Of a stretch of DNA of 64,000 bases, positions 1 to 9,260 are shown in pieces. Source of the stretch: Aliishimia sp045106335 (GTDB lineage: Bacteria; Pseudomonadota; Alphaproteobacteria; Rhodobacterales; Rhodobacteraceae); the NCBI GenBank assembly GCA_045106335.1, contig JBGCEM010000043.1, positions 3,946 to 67,945 on the forward strand, given 5' to 3'. Below the pieces are notes generated by a model, which searched no databases, was not told the origin of the DNA, and saw only the letters and a program-made list of their open reading frames with translations. The position numbers and the translations under genes are program-made. The stretch's first letter is position 1. Each line of letters opens with the position of its first letter.

Positions 1-2
1 AT

Positions 3-1148
3 GGCGGCACACGGCGCAGCCAATATGGCGAGGTGAGCGAGGCGATATACCTTACGCAGGGCTTCATTTATGACAGCGCCGAAGACGCCGAGGCGCGTTT
101 TATCGAAAGTGGCCCGGACGAATTTATCTATGCGCGGTACGGGAATCCAACCGTTGCGATGTTCGAAGATCGCATCGCGGCGTTAGAGGGCACCGAGGAT
201 GCCTTTGCCACTGCCAGCGGCATGGCCGCCGTGTCTGGTGCGCTGCTTTCGATGCTGAAAGCGGGCGATCATGTGGTGTCTGCGCGTGCGTTGTTTGGGT
301 CGTGTCTTTATGTTCTGGAAAATATCCTGACGCGTTTTGGGGTCGAAGTGACGTTCGTTGACGGTGCGGATTTGGACGCATGGAAGCGCGCGTTGCGGCC
401 CGACACGGCTGTGGTGTTTTTCGAATCCCTGTCCAATCCGACATTAGAAGTTGTTGATATCGAAGCAGTTTCCACGCTGGCCCATAGCGTCGGCGCGACC
501 GTTGTGGTCGACAATGTGTTCGCCACGCCCGTGTTTTCGGACGCGGTGGCCCAAGGCGCGGATGTGGTCATTTATTCTGCGACCAAACATATCGACGGGC
601 AGGGGCGTGCCTTGGGGGGCGTGATCCTGGGCAGTAAGCAGATGATCCGCAAAACGGTCGAACCGTTTATGAAACACACCGGTGGCGCGATGTCGCCCTT
701 CACCGCATGGGTTATGCTGAAAGGCTTAGAAACCATCGATTTACGGGTGCGCGCTCAGGCCAGCACAGCGCAGCATTTGGCCGAGGCCTTTGATGGGCAC
801 GCCAAACTGGCGCGGGTCATTTTCCCCGGATTGCCCCACCATGCACAGCACGATCTGATCCAGCGCCAAATGGGCGGTAAGGGCGGGACTGTGCTGTCTT
901 TGGACTTGAAAGACGGGCAGGCGGCTGCGTTCCGGTTCCTCAACGCGCTGAAAATTGCAGTGATTTCGAACAACCTTGGTGATGCCAAATCGATTTTGAC
1001 CCATCCTGCGACGACCACGCATCAACGCCTAAGCGAAAAGCAGCGCGACAGTCTGGGGATTACGCCTGGATTGGTGCGCATGTCTATCGGGCTGGAGGAT
1101 GCAGGGGATTTGGTCGCGGATGTTTTGCAAGCACTCGACGCCGTTTAG
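3..1148 (+). CDS. metZ: O-succinylhomoserine sulfhydrylase, 5' end cut by window edge
   Basis: PLP enzyme of the Cys/Met metabolism family that makes homocysteine from O-succinylhomoserine and sulfide in methionine synthesis. The reading frame is open to the first base and already reads GGTRRSQYGEVSEAI from position 3. That is the conserved N-terminus of this family minus about 15 residues, so the apparent GTG start at 33 is internal and the real start lies to the left of the window. The PLP lysine is in SATKHIDGQGR (AAA at 585-587). The substrate loop ARYGNPT and the C-terminal LVRMSIGLED are typical. Cystathionine gamma-synthase or a homocysteine desulfhydrase are the alternatives, but the N-terminus and the GQGR motif favour MetZ. 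Confidence 0.9.
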   Translation, partial: GGTRRSQYGEVSEAIYLTQGFIYDSAEDAEARFIESGPDEFIYARYGNPTVAMFEDRIAALEGTEDAFATASGMAAVSGALLSMLKAGDHVVSARALFGSCLYVLENILTRFGVEVTFVDGADLDAWKRALRPDTAVVFFESLSNPTLEVVDIEAVSTLAHSVGATVVVDNVFATPVFSDAVAQGADVVIYSATKHIDGQGRALGGVILGSKQMIRKTVEPFMKHTGGAMSPFTAWVMLKGLETIDLRVRAQASTAQHLAEAFDGHAKLARVIFPGLPHHAQHDLIQRQMGGKGGTVLSLDLKDGQAAAFRFLNALKIAVISNNLGDAKSILTHPATTTHQRLSEKQRDSLGITPGLVRMSIGLEDAGDLVADVLQALDAV

Positions 1149-1340
1149 CCGCGTTAAATCTGTGCTATGTGGTTGGGCAAATGGTCCAGCACAGGCGTGC
1201 TCACGGGGAATTTTGCGCCAATTTTCTACAAATATGAGTGATCTAATCTGCTAACTAAGGCGTATCGTTAGTCAAGATTGGACATCGCGGACGATTTGTT
1301 CGACAGTGACCAGAACATAAGCGACAGGGGGGCCACTACC

Positions 1341-2444
1341 ATGAATATTCATGCGCCCGATTTTACGTCAATACCCGAACGTGACGAGGCCGAAGCCGCG
1401 TTGAACATCCTGCGCCGTTGGGCGGCATCTGCTTCGACCACGGACATCCTGGAATTGGACCCGTCGGTGGCGCGGCTTTTGCCCAAGGGCGAAATGACCG
1501 ACTATCCGGCGTTTTCGCGCAGCTATCCGTCGGATTTCAAAAGCGATGCAGCTTACAAAGCCACACTGCCGGATCTGCAAAACGGTCCTTCCAGCTTGAT
1601 CCGCGGTGCGCATCAACAAATCCAGCATGTGGGGATTTCCAATTTTCGCCTGCCAATCCGTTTTGCCACCCGCGACGGCGCTGCGCTGCAGTTGGAAACC
1701 TCGGTCACTGGTACGGTGAGCCTTGAGGCGGACAAAAAAGGCATCAACATGTCCCGCATAATGCGATCGTTTTATGAGCATTCAGAAAAAACCTTTAGTT
1801 TTGAGGTGATTGAAGCTGTTTTAGATGATTACAAAGCTGATCTGGACAGCTTTGATGCGCGCATTCAAATGCGGCTGTCGTTTCCGATGCGGGTCGATAG
1901 TTTGCGTTCGGGCTTGTCTGGCTATCAATATTACGACATCGCGCTTGAATTGGTGGAAACTGCCGGGCAACGCACCCGTATTGTCCATTTGGATTACGTC
2001 TATTCGAGCACGTGTCCTTGTTCCTTAGAACTCAGCGAGCACGCGCGTGCAACACGGGGACAGCTTGCAACGCCGCATTCGCAACGCTCGGTGGCGCGTA
2101 TTTCAGTTGCCCTAGATCCGATGACCGACACTGTTCACTTCGAAGACCTGATCGAGGCTTGCCGCCGCGCGGTCCCGACCGAGACACAAGTGATGGTCAA
2201 ACGTGAAGATGAACAGGCCTTTGCCGAGTTGAACGCAGCCAATCCAATCTTTGTGGAAGACGCGGCGCGCTTGTTTTGTGAACAGCTTTTGGCGGATCAT
2301 CGGATCGGGGACTTCCGTGTTGTGGCGAGCCATCAAGAAAGCCTGCACAGCCATGATGCGGTGTCCGTGCTAACGGAAGGCGCGACCTTTGCAGATGCCA
2401 GTATTGATCCGCGCATGTTCCAAAGCCTGTTTCACGTCGGGTAA
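1341..2444 (+). CDS. folE2: GTP cyclohydrolase FolE2 (type IB)
   Basis: Converts GTP to 7,8-dihydroneopterin triphosphate, the first step of folate synthesis. It is 367 residues, the usual size for the COG1469 family. Family marks are LPDLQN..QQIQHVGISNFRLPI in the first third and the metal/active-site segment YSSTCPCSLELSEHA in the middle. I chose the ATG at 1341, which gives MNIHAPDFTSIPERDEAEAAL, over an upstream TTG at 1278 because the latter adds 21 residues unlike the family. A run of G at 1326-1332 could act as the ribosome binding site. folB and folP lie about 14 kb downstream in the same window. No Zur-like site is evident upstream, in line with it being the housekeeping enzyme. Confidence 0.93.
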   Translation: MNIHAPDFTSIPERDEAEAALNILRRWAASASTTDILELDPSVARLLPKGEMTDYPAFSRSYPSDFKSDAAYKATLPDLQNGPSSLIRGAHQQIQHVGISNFRLPIRFATRDGAALQLETSVTGTVSLEADKKGINMSRIMRSFYEHSEKTFSFEVIEAVLDDYKADLDSFDARIQMRLSFPMRVDSLRSGLSGYQYYDIALELVETAGQRTRIVHLDYVYSSTCPCSLELSEHARATRGQLATPHSQRSVARISVALDPMTDTVHFEDLIEACRRAVPTETQVMVKREDEQAFAELNAANPIFVEDAARLFCEQLLADHRIGDFRVVASHQESLHSHDAVSVLTEGATFADASIDPRMFQSLFHVG

Positions 2445-2547
2445 GTCACTGGGTCTGATTTTGCAGCGCAGCATGTTACCCTTGCTGCGCTGCAGCAATT
2501 TCTGGTAAGGGTCATGTGACGCGTCGATGAACCGGAGAACCTGCACC

Positions 2548-3303
2548 ATGACTGACCTGACGAAAACCATTTTTGCCCCTTGGACTCAAACCTTAACACT
2601 TGGTCTGATGGCCTCGCGCGCTTTGGAACAGAATTTGCGCCAACAGCAAAACATGTCGCGTGCCGCTGTGGACGTTTTTCAGGCGAATATCAAAGCGGGT
2701 CTGTCGCTTTGGACGCCGCCAAGTGTGTTGGACAAGAGTGCGGCACATCCATTAAAGCCAGCTTCTGCGCCAAAGATTGCAAAGAAAAAAGTCGCCACCA
2801 GAAAAGCCGCCCGCCCTGCCGCCGCAAGCAAACCCGCGCATATTGAGGCAGCACAATCAAAGACGAAAGGTGCAGGTGCCAAACCGCAATCGGCACCAAA
2901 AACAGACAGCAAAACAGCCGCAGATACCTCTGTTGCGAAACCTCAACAGACACCCAAAGCGGACACCAAGGTCGCGCCAGAAGCGGGTGTTTCCAAAGCC
3001 AAAGGTGAAACGCAGATCAAGGGTGCGGCCGTTGCGGATCTTGCGAAATCTCAGCCGAAACCCAACGTCGAAAAACCGGCTAAGTCCAAAACGGCAACGC
3101 CAAAACCCGCGATCAAAGCTAAGCCCAAAGCCACCACAACTGCGCCGGCTGCGCCCAAAATTCCGACAGCTGTTTTGGCACAGCCTGCGCCCGCAGCGCA
3201 GACAGTGGCACCCGTCGTGCAAGCCAAGACAAAACTTGACCCACAGCCCAAACCAGTGACGAAGGCCAAGTCCAAGCGCTCTAAGCGCAAAACAAAGGCC
3301 TAA
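2548..3303 (+). CDS. Lys/Ala/Pro-rich protein with phasin-like N-terminus
   Basis: Unrecognised protein of 251 residues. Residues 1-60 form a predicted amphipathic helical segment (TDLTKTIFAPWTQTLTLGL onward) that is faintly like a phasin head. The rest is low complexity, rich in Lys, Ala, Pro and Gln, and strongly basic. Two 19-residue imperfect repeats, starting AKPQSAPKTDSK and AKPQQTPKADTK, are encoded back to back at 2878-2934 and 2935-2991. The ATG at 2548 is preferred over 2527 because the shared N-terminal motif starts there. The basic tail resembles histone-H1-like or PHA-granule DNA-binding tails, so a granule or nucleoid role is possible, but that is inference. It precedes trkH by 37 bp on the same strand. 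Confidence 0.7.
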   Translation: MTDLTKTIFAPWTQTLTLGLMASRALEQNLRQQQNMSRAAVDVFQANIKAGLSLWTPPSVLDKSAAHPLKPASAPKIAKKKVATRKAARPAAASKPAHIEAAQSKTKGAGAKPQSAPKTDSKTAADTSVAKPQQTPKADTKVAPEAGVSKAKGETQIKGAAVADLAKSQPKPNVEKPAKSKTATPKPAIKAKPKATTTAPAAPKIPTAVLAQPAPAAQTVAPVVQAKTKLDPQPKPVTKAKSKRSKRKTKA

Positions 3304-3333
3304 GCGCGATCGACAAGTCACAACCGCTTGACA

Positions 3334-3350
3334 GCCCGGCATGTCCGGGC
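3334..3350 (+). promoter_or_regulatory. GC hairpin around the trkH start codon
   Basis: GCCCGG at 3334-3339 and CCGGGC at 3345-3350 form a perfect 6-bp stem whose 5-nt loop holds the ATG (3341-3343) of trkH. There is no clear Shine-Dalgarno sequence upstream. The structure could limit initiation or point to a later start at 3365. That it is functional is inference. Confidence 0.35.
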
Positions 3351-4813
3351 CAACGCTGCGTCTTATGCTGGATCTACGCCCGGTCGGATATGTTATCGGT
3401 CTTTTGGTGACTGTGCTGGGGGCGGCGATGCTGCTGCCCCTTTTGGTCGATATCGCCGAAGCGCGCGGCCAATGGCCTGTGTTTCTTCAGTCCTCGATTG
3501 TGACGATGTTAATTGGCGGGTGCATGGCACTGGCTTGTGCCAATGGGGTGCGGGCGGGGTTGAGCCTGCAGGAAACGTTTCTTTTGACCACCTCTGTATG
3601 GGTCGCGCTGCCGATCTTTGGGGCCATTCCCTTTATGCTGGGCGAAACGGATCTGCGTGTGGTGGATGCATTCTTTGAGGCCATGTCGGCGCTGACCACC
3701 ACCGGATCCACAATCCTGAGCGGGCTTGATGACATGTCCAAGGGTCTGTTGCTGTGGCGCGGGATTATGCAATGGCTTGGCGGGGTTGGGATCATTGTTG
3801 TGGCGATGGTGTTTTTGCCAGAATTGCGCGTCGGCGGGATGCAGATCTTCCGCTCGGAAGGCTTTGATACGATGGGAAAAATCCTGCCGCGCGCAACGGA
3901 AATTGCCAGCCGCATTTCCGTGATTTATGTGGGCATGACCCTGGCCTGCGCTGTGGCTTATGTCATCACCGGGTTGAATGCGTTTGATGCCACTGTCCAT
4001 GCCATGACGACCATGGCAACCGGGGGGATGGCCAATTTCGATGCCTCTTTTGCGGTGTTCCCGGCCAGCACGCATTATGTGGCTTGCCTGTTTATGTTTC
4101 TGGCAGCTTTGCCATTTGTGCGCTATGTCCAGCTGTTGGGCGGGCAGGTGGAACCGCTGTGGCGCGACAGTCAGATCCGCGTGTTTTTCTTTATTTTGGC
4201 AGGGGTTGTGGCTGCGGTTACGCTAACCTTATGGCAAAATGGAACCGTCCCGGGCGAGCCCGGCTTTCGCCAAGCGCTGTTCAACGTTGTCTCGATTACC
4301 TCGGGCACGGGCTATGCCAATGCGGATTATATGCAATGGGGCAGTTTCGCGGTCATGGTGTTCTTCTTTGTGGGGTTGATCGGGGGCTGTGCGGGATCGA
4401 CCGCCTGTTCGATCAAAGTGTTTCGCTATCAGATCCTGGTCGCATCAATTCGCACGCAGTTGATGCGTATTCGCTCTCCCAACGGGATCTTTGTGCCGCG
4501 ATTTGAAGGGCGGCGGATCAGCGAAGATGTGCTCAGTTCCGTCATGTCGTTCTTTATGTTTTTCGTGGTGTCTTTGGGTGTCTTAGCCGTCGCTTTGGGG
4601 CTGACAGGTTTGGATTTCATCACTTCTGTGTCGGGTGCGGCGACGGCGTTGGCCAATGTCGGGCCGGGCCTGGGGGATCAAATTGGACCCGCGGGTAATT
4701 TTGCGGGGCTGAATGATACGGCCAAGTGGTTGCTTAGTTTCGGGATGCTCTTTGGGCGGCTGGAACTGATGGTGGTGATGACCATCTTGACCATACAATT
4801 TTGGAGAGCGTGA
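3341..4813 (+). CDS. trkH: Trk-type potassium uptake protein TrkH
   Basis: Inner-membrane K+ translocating subunit of the Trk system, 490 residues, with about ten hydrophobic segments. The four P-loop selectivity filters are visible: ALTTTGSTIL, MTTMATGGMANF, SITSGTGYANA and ALANVGPGLGD. Partner TrkA is not in this window. Its stop (TGA 4811-4813) abuts the ATG of the next gene at 4814, so the two are probably co-translated, although no functional link is known. The start is uncertain: ATG 3341 lies in a hairpin loop without a good ribosome binding site, and the next in-frame ATG is 3365 (MLDLRPVGY), which also fits the family. Confidence 0.93.
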   Translation: MSGPTLRLMLDLRPVGYVIGLLVTVLGAAMLLPLLVDIAEARGQWPVFLQSSIVTMLIGGCMALACANGVRAGLSLQETFLLTTSVWVALPIFGAIPFMLGETDLRVVDAFFEAMSALTTTGSTILSGLDDMSKGLLLWRGIMQWLGGVGIIVVAMVFLPELRVGGMQIFRSEGFDTMGKILPRATEIASRISVIYVGMTLACAVAYVITGLNAFDATVHAMTTMATGGMANFDASFAVFPASTHYVACLFMFLAALPFVRYVQLLGGQVEPLWRDSQIRVFFFILAGVVAAVTLTLWQNGTVPGEPGFRQALFNVVSITSGTGYANADYMQWGSFAVMVFFFVGLIGGCAGSTACSIKVFRYQILVASIRTQLMRIRSPNGIFVPRFEGRRISEDVLSSVMSFFMFFVVSLGVLAVALGLTGLDFITSVSGAATALANVGPGLGDQIGPAGNFAGLNDTAKWLLSFGMLFGRLELMVVMTILTIQFWRA

Positions 4814-6433
4814 ATGAAACGGCCCCTAGGTGCGCAGTTGTCGCATATGTTGAAAGCGCGCGGTGTAACCCATGTGTTCGGCATTCCCGGTGTTCATAAC
4901 CAAGAACTCTATCGTGGAATTGAAGAGGCTGGGCTGATCCATGTGCTGGCGCGTCACGAGCAGGGCGCGGGCTTTATGGCCGATGGCTATGCGCGCGCGA
5001 CGGGCAAGCCGGGGGTGGCTTATGTGATTACGGGGCCGGGTCTGTGCAATATCATGACGCCGCTGGGGCAGGGCTATTCGGATTCTGTGCCGATGCTTGT
5101 GATTGCGTCTTGTTTGGACGAAGTCGCCGCGACGAAAGGCCAATTGCACCAGATGCTGGACCAGCAAGCAGCGGCAGCGTCGGTCTGTGAATGGGCCGAA
5201 GAGGCCCGCACGGCACAGGCAGCCTATGCGCTGATCGACCGGGCTTTGGCGGAATTCAAAACAGCACGCGCGCGGCCTAAGTTGGTGCAAGTGCCGATTT
5301 CAGTGCTGGAAGGTTTGGCAGATCCCTTTGCAGAAGGTGCGACAGAAATCACCCACGCCGCCCGCGTGGATGCATCGGATATCATGCAGATGGTGCAGGC
5401 ATTGACGCAAGCCGAACGTTCCATCGTGATCTTTGGGGGCGGTGCTTCACAGATCGGCGATTTGGGCAACGTGCTGTTGGATAAAACCGGGGCCTTGGGC
5501 TTTGTGACCTATGCCGGGCGCGGTGTCGTGCGCGGCGATCATCTGCAGTTTCTCGGCAGCACTCTGGCGCGCCCGAGCAGTGCGCAGATCTTGGCCCAGG
5601 CGGATTTGGTGGTTGTGTTGGGCAGTGAATTGGCCGAGGTCGATCTGTGGCGGCGTGACTTGGGTCATAGCTGCCCGATGATCCGTGTGGATCAGGACCC
5701 GGTTGTTCTAAGCCAAGCCCAGGCCGGGCCCGTTACAGCAGTGCAGGGGGAAGTGTGCGAGGTCATCACGCAAGTGAACGCTGCGCTGGATAGGGCACCA
5801 CCGACGAAAGGGTGGTCGCATCTCAATTCAAGCAGGCAACGCGCAGCCTGGCGTGCGGAAATTGACGCAGAACGCCCCGGGATCTTGCCGATCGTCGAGG
5901 CACTTAAAGCCTGCTTGCCACCCAAGACAATGATTTATTCGGACATGACTCAATTTGCCTATGCCGCAAAAGAGCTATGGGACATGGACTTGCCCTTGCA
6001 TTGGCACCACCCGACGGGCTTTGGCACTTTGGGGTATGCGACACCCGCGGCAATCGGCGGGGCGGTGGCGCGTCCTGGGCAGCCGACCTTGGCCATTATC
6101 GGCGATTATGGCTTTCAATACACAGTTCAGGAACTTGCGACAGCTGTTGAGTTGGGGTTAAGCCTGCCGATCTTGTTGTGGGACAATGGCAAGTTGGGCG
6201 AGATCGAAGCCAGCATGGTGCGTGCACAGATCGCGCCGAATGCAGTGATTCAGCGCAACCCCGATTTCCTAAAACTGGCCGAGGCTTACGGCGCCGATGC
6301 GCGTTATCCGCGTTCGTTGGATGATCTGCAACGAGATGTTCGCCAGGCCTTTGGCGCACATCGCCCGACGCTTATTCGGGTCACCCCCGATATAGCCAGC
6401 CCCGCGACAAAGCGCGTCAGTCCCAACAATTGA
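4814..6433 (+). CDS. thiamine-diphosphate-dependent decarboxylase, AruI-like
   Basis: 539-residue enzyme of the acetolactate synthase/benzoylformate decarboxylase superfamily. The N-terminal Pyr domain has the catalytic Glu context ARHEQGAGFMADGYARATGKPGV. There is a central Rossmann-like domain (IVIFGGGASQ). The C-terminal PP domain carries the Mg/ThDP motif starting GDYGFQ and ending WDN. The N-terminal region resembles the 5-guanidino-2-oxopentanoate decarboxylase (AruI) of the arginine transaminase pathway, which is my best guess. Acetolactate synthase is less likely because no small subunit is nearby. It directly follows trkH (TGA-ATG). Its 3' end overlaps the convergent pseudoprotease gene by 17 bp. 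Confidence 0.8.
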   Translation: MKRPLGAQLSHMLKARGVTHVFGIPGVHNQELYRGIEEAGLIHVLARHEQGAGFMADGYARATGKPGVAYVITGPGLCNIMTPLGQGYSDSVPMLVIASCLDEVAATKGQLHQMLDQQAAAASVCEWAEEARTAQAAYALIDRALAEFKTARARPKLVQVPISVLEGLADPFAEGATEITHAARVDASDIMQMVQALTQAERSIVIFGGGASQIGDLGNVLLDKTGALGFVTYAGRGVVRGDHLQFLGSTLARPSSAQILAQADLVVVLGSELAEVDLWRRDLGHSCPMIRVDQDPVVLSQAQAGPVTAVQGEVCEVITQVNAALDRAPPTKGWSHLNSSRQRAAWRAEIDAERPGILPIVEALKACLPPKTMIYSDMTQFAYAAKELWDMDLPLHWHHPTGFGTLGYATPAAIGGAVARPGQPTLAIIGDYGFQYTVQELATAVELGLSLPILLWDNGKLGEIEASMVRAQIAPNAVIQRNPDFLKLAEAYGADARYPRSLDDLQRDVRQAFGAHRPTLIRVTPDIASPATKRVSPNN

Positions 6434-8153
6434 CCAACACAGTTACGTCGCGCGCCAAAGCGGTGATGTCTTCGGGGGCCATCGGCGCTTGGCTGGCTGT
6501 GCTGTCCGAGACCACACCAATCTCACCTAAAACGGCTTGAACGGTCTGCGCGTTGATGGCGAAATTCACTTCACGCGGCAGTTGCCGCCCGGTGGTTGCG
6601 CGCGTCGCTAAAATTCCCATCACAGCGCCTGCGCTGTCAAAGACAGGACCGCCCGCGTCGCCGTCCAAGCTTTCGAGAGACAAGCGCAGCAATGAGTCCT
6701 CGCCCTGCAAACCCCGAACATCGCTGACCTGGCCAAAGGTCACGGTCGGTGCCCCTAAAACGCCTTCATAGCTGAAACCAGACAAAGCGGCCTCTGATTG
6801 TAGGCGGGGGGGATTTTGGGCGAATTTTGCGATGCGGCGCGGGGTGATATCCGCATCCGGTGTCAGAACGGCCAAGCCCAGGTCGGACTTTAAGGCCGTC
6901 ACACTGGCTTGCGTGCTGTCATCCAACGTCACACGGGCACAGCCCTGAACGGCTTCTTGGGTGGTCACGACTGTGCCGGAGATGTTCACAAAAACGCCCG
7001 AACGCGACAGCTTTGGTTTACGCACTTGCAGCCCTGCGATCAGATCAACGGCTTGCGTGGTGTCGTCGCTCCAGCTGGGATCCAGCACACCGTCGATGCG
7101 TTGAAAACTGTCACGCATTTTCTGCAAGACGCGTTTGCGGCGGTCTTCGTCTCCGGCAGGCCAGACCAGCGTAAAGCCTTTGATCTGCCCGTTGTTCAGC
7201 TCGGCCTCGGTGTGACTGACGATGGTGTCATTCTGTCCGATTAACAGAAAAGAATTGCGCCGCCGTTCGCGATTGCCGTCCAGCGGTACGATTTCCAGCG
7301 TTTGCATAATGTCATACAAACCAAACAGCGCAGATTGGCCCCCGCTTTGGCTGATCAACAGCACTTGCGCGCCCAAATCATTTGATGCGGTGAAATTGGC
7401 AAACGGGTATTCATAGCCGTCTGCCTGCACGACCCCCAAAGGAATCTGCATTTCGATTCCTGCCGCATCGTCACGCACAACTTGAAGATCCATCCCCTTA
7501 AGGACGGCATTATATTGATCAAGCAGCATGGCGCGCTGTTGGGTCGTTAAGATACCCGTTGTCTCAAACCCATTCGCGGCCTGCCAATCTGACATAGATG
7601 CACGCGTGCCACGCCCAAAAGATCCATCAATGGCTGCGTTATAATATCCAGCCCACTGCAACGCGATTTGTAAATCTTCCCGTTCTCCGCGACTTAACGC
7701 TTGTTCGCTGCGTCGTGCTTGCGCGGGGGTTTCATCGCCAGCAGGCTGCGGAACTGGCGTTGTTTGGATGTTTTGTTCTGGGGCGGGCTGCAACGTTTGG
7801 TTTTGGTCCGTTGCTCCGATTGGCCAAAACTGCTGTCCGTATGTATTTGAAAACGCGATATAACTGTCGCGCGGGATTAAGCGTTGGCTGCGATAGGACT
7901 GCAACACTTGGTTGGCATCTGCAGGCGTATAAGGCCCCAAAGCAATCGCGTACCACGAATTTCCAATGCGAAATCCGGACACGTCTTCTAACTCTTGAGC
8001 ATAGGCATTGGCCCGGGATTGCGCCGTTGCAAGTGTCGGATGTGCCTCGATCTGCACCCATACAAGCGCTTGCGCCACCGCCCCAAAGACGCCAATCCAA
8101 GTCGACGCACACGCCAACACACACGCCATTGCCCAACGTCGCAGCACACTCAT
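6417..8153 (-). CDS. secreted SPOR/peptidoglycan-binding protein with inactive trypsin-like domain
   Basis: 578 residues. The start at 8153 gives a signal peptide (MSVLRRWAMACVLACAST through AVAQA) and has GGGGA nine bases upstream; longer versions add unrelated residues. Order of domains: signal peptide; a SPOR-like segment (VWVQIEAHPTLATAQSRA to ALGPYT); a PG_binding_1 domain (LQIALQWAGYYNAAIDGSFG onward, about residues 155-215); a linker; and a chymotrypsin-fold domain in the last 200 residues. The triad is broken. GDSGGP reads GDAGGP (Ala codon GCG, 6654-6656), and the catalytic His position in the TNxHVV motif is Glu (6954-6956). The Asp of SDLGLAVL may be kept. It is therefore probably a cell-wall-bound scaffold or sensor rather than a protease. 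Divergent from glyQ. Confidence 0.87.
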   Translation of the reverse strand: MSVLRRWAMACVLACASTWIGVFGAVAQALVWVQIEAHPTLATAQSRANAYAQELEDVSGFRIGNSWYAIALGPYTPADANQVLQSYRSQRLIPRDSYIAFSNTYGQQFWPIGATDQNQTLQPAPEQNIQTTPVPQPAGDETPAQARRSEQALSRGEREDLQIALQWAGYYNAAIDGSFGRGTRASMSDWQAANGFETTGILTTQQRAMLLDQYNAVLKGMDLQVVRDDAAGIEMQIPLGVVQADGYEYPFANFTASNDLGAQVLLISQSGGQSALFGLYDIMQTLEIVPLDGNRERRRNSFLLIGQNDTIVSHTEAELNNGQIKGFTLVWPAGDEDRRKRVLQKMRDSFQRIDGVLDPSWSDDTTQAVDLIAGLQVRKPKLSRSGVFVNISGTVVTTQEAVQGCARVTLDDSTQASVTALKSDLGLAVLTPDADITPRRIAKFAQNPPRLQSEAALSGFSYEGVLGAPTVTFGQVSDVRGLQGEDSLLRLSLESLDGDAGGPVFDSAGAVMGILATRATTGRQLPREVNFAINAQTVQAVLGEIGVVSDSTASQAPMAPEDITALARDVTVLVNCWD

Positions 8154-8324
8154 ACCCGGCATTCCCCAAAACAAACGGATTGATCTTTCATACCCGCATA
8201 TAATGAGATTCCCCTTAAAAGACCATGCAGCAAAACCAAGCCGATAGACGGCGCGATGCAATTGACCCGAACGGGTGCGCCGCATAGGTAGGGCGCGCAG
8301 AGTCACCCCAGCATGAGGCCCCTT

Positions 8325-9260
8325 ATGTCACACAAGCCCCCGCGTTCGTTTCAGGAGATTATCCTGCGGTTGCAGAGCTATTGGGCCGCCAAAGGATGCG
8401 CAATTCTGCAACCATATGACATGGAGGTCGGGGCGGGGACATTTCATCCGGCCACAACTTTGCGTTCTTTGGGCGGTAATCCATGGGCTGCCGCCTATGT
8501 TCAGCCCTCGCGACGTCCAACAGATGGGCGCTACGGCGAAAACCCGAACCGTTTGCAGCATTATTACCAATACCAGGTGCTGATAAAACCTAGCCCGCCG
8601 GATCTGCAGAATCTTTATTTGGGATCTTTGCAGGCGATCGGCATCGATATGGATCTGCACGATATCCGCTTTGTTGAGGACGATTGGGAAAGCCCGACCT
8701 TAGGGGCTTGGGGATTGGGCTGGGAAGTGTGGTGCGATGGCATGGAAGTGTCACAATTTACTTATTTTCAACAGGTTGGCGGACATGATTGCCATCCCGT
8801 TTCGGGCGAGTTGACCTATGGGTTGGAACGGCTTGCCATGTATATTCTGGGTGTGGATCATGTAATGGATATGCCCTTTAACGATCCGGACGCGCCGATT
8901 GCCCTGAAATATGGCGATATCTTTAAACAAACCGAAGAAGAATACGCCCGCTGGAATTTCGATGTGGCCAACACAGATGTGCTGCTGCGCCATTTCGAAG
9001 AGGCCGAGACCGAGTGCAAAACAATCCTGTCGCTCGAACACACAGATCCCAAGACCGGCAAACGCATCATCATGGCGCACCCGGCCTATGATCAGTGTAT
9101 CAAAGCGTCCCATATTTTCAATCTGTTAGACGCACGCGGTGTCATTTCCGTCACGGAACGCCAGTCCTATATCGGGCGCGTGCGCGCACTGGCCAAACAA
9201 TGCGCGGACGCTTTCGTTCAGACGCCTATGGGTGGTTGGCAGCCGGAGGATGCAGCTTGA
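8325..9260 (+). CDS. glyQ: glycyl-tRNA synthetase alpha subunit
   Basis: Catalytic (aminoacylation core) subunit of the bacterial alpha2beta2 class II glycyl-tRNA synthetase, 311 residues. Strong family blocks: FQEIILRLQSYWAAKGCAI, QPYDMEVGAGTFHPAT, WAAAYVQPSRRPTDGRYG and the QVGGxDC loop. The ATG at 8325 (MSHKPPRSFQ) has GAGG eight bases upstream and fits the family; the ATG at 8313 overlaps that ribosome binding site. It is followed by a small overlapping gene and glyS, in the order usual for Rhodobacteraceae. Confidence 0.97.
   Translation: MSHKPPRSFQEIILRLQSYWAAKGCAILQPYDMEVGAGTFHPATTLRSLGGNPWAAAYVQPSRRPTDGRYGENPNRLQHYYQYQVLIKPSPPDLQNLYLGSLQAIGIDMDLHDIRFVEDDWESPTLGAWGLGWEVWCDGMEVSQFTYFQQVGGHDCHPVSGELTYGLERLAMYILGVDHVMDMPFNDPDAPIALKYGDIFKQTEEEYARWNFDVANTDVLLRHFEEAETECKTILSLEHTDPKTGKRIIMAHPAYDQCIKASHIFNLLDARGVISVTERQSYIGRVRALAKQCADAFVQTPMGGWQPEDAA

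Noticed and set aside
1251..1271. CTAAC...GTTAG inverted repeat before folE2
   Set aside because: Five-base arms with an 11-bp spacer are expected by chance; no link to a known Zur or folate element.
2857..3342. 161-codon minus-strand ORF rich in Cys, Arg, Phe and Gly
   Set aside because: It is the complement of the Lys/Ala/Pro-rich coding repeat; composition is a mirror of low-complexity DNA and no start signal exists.
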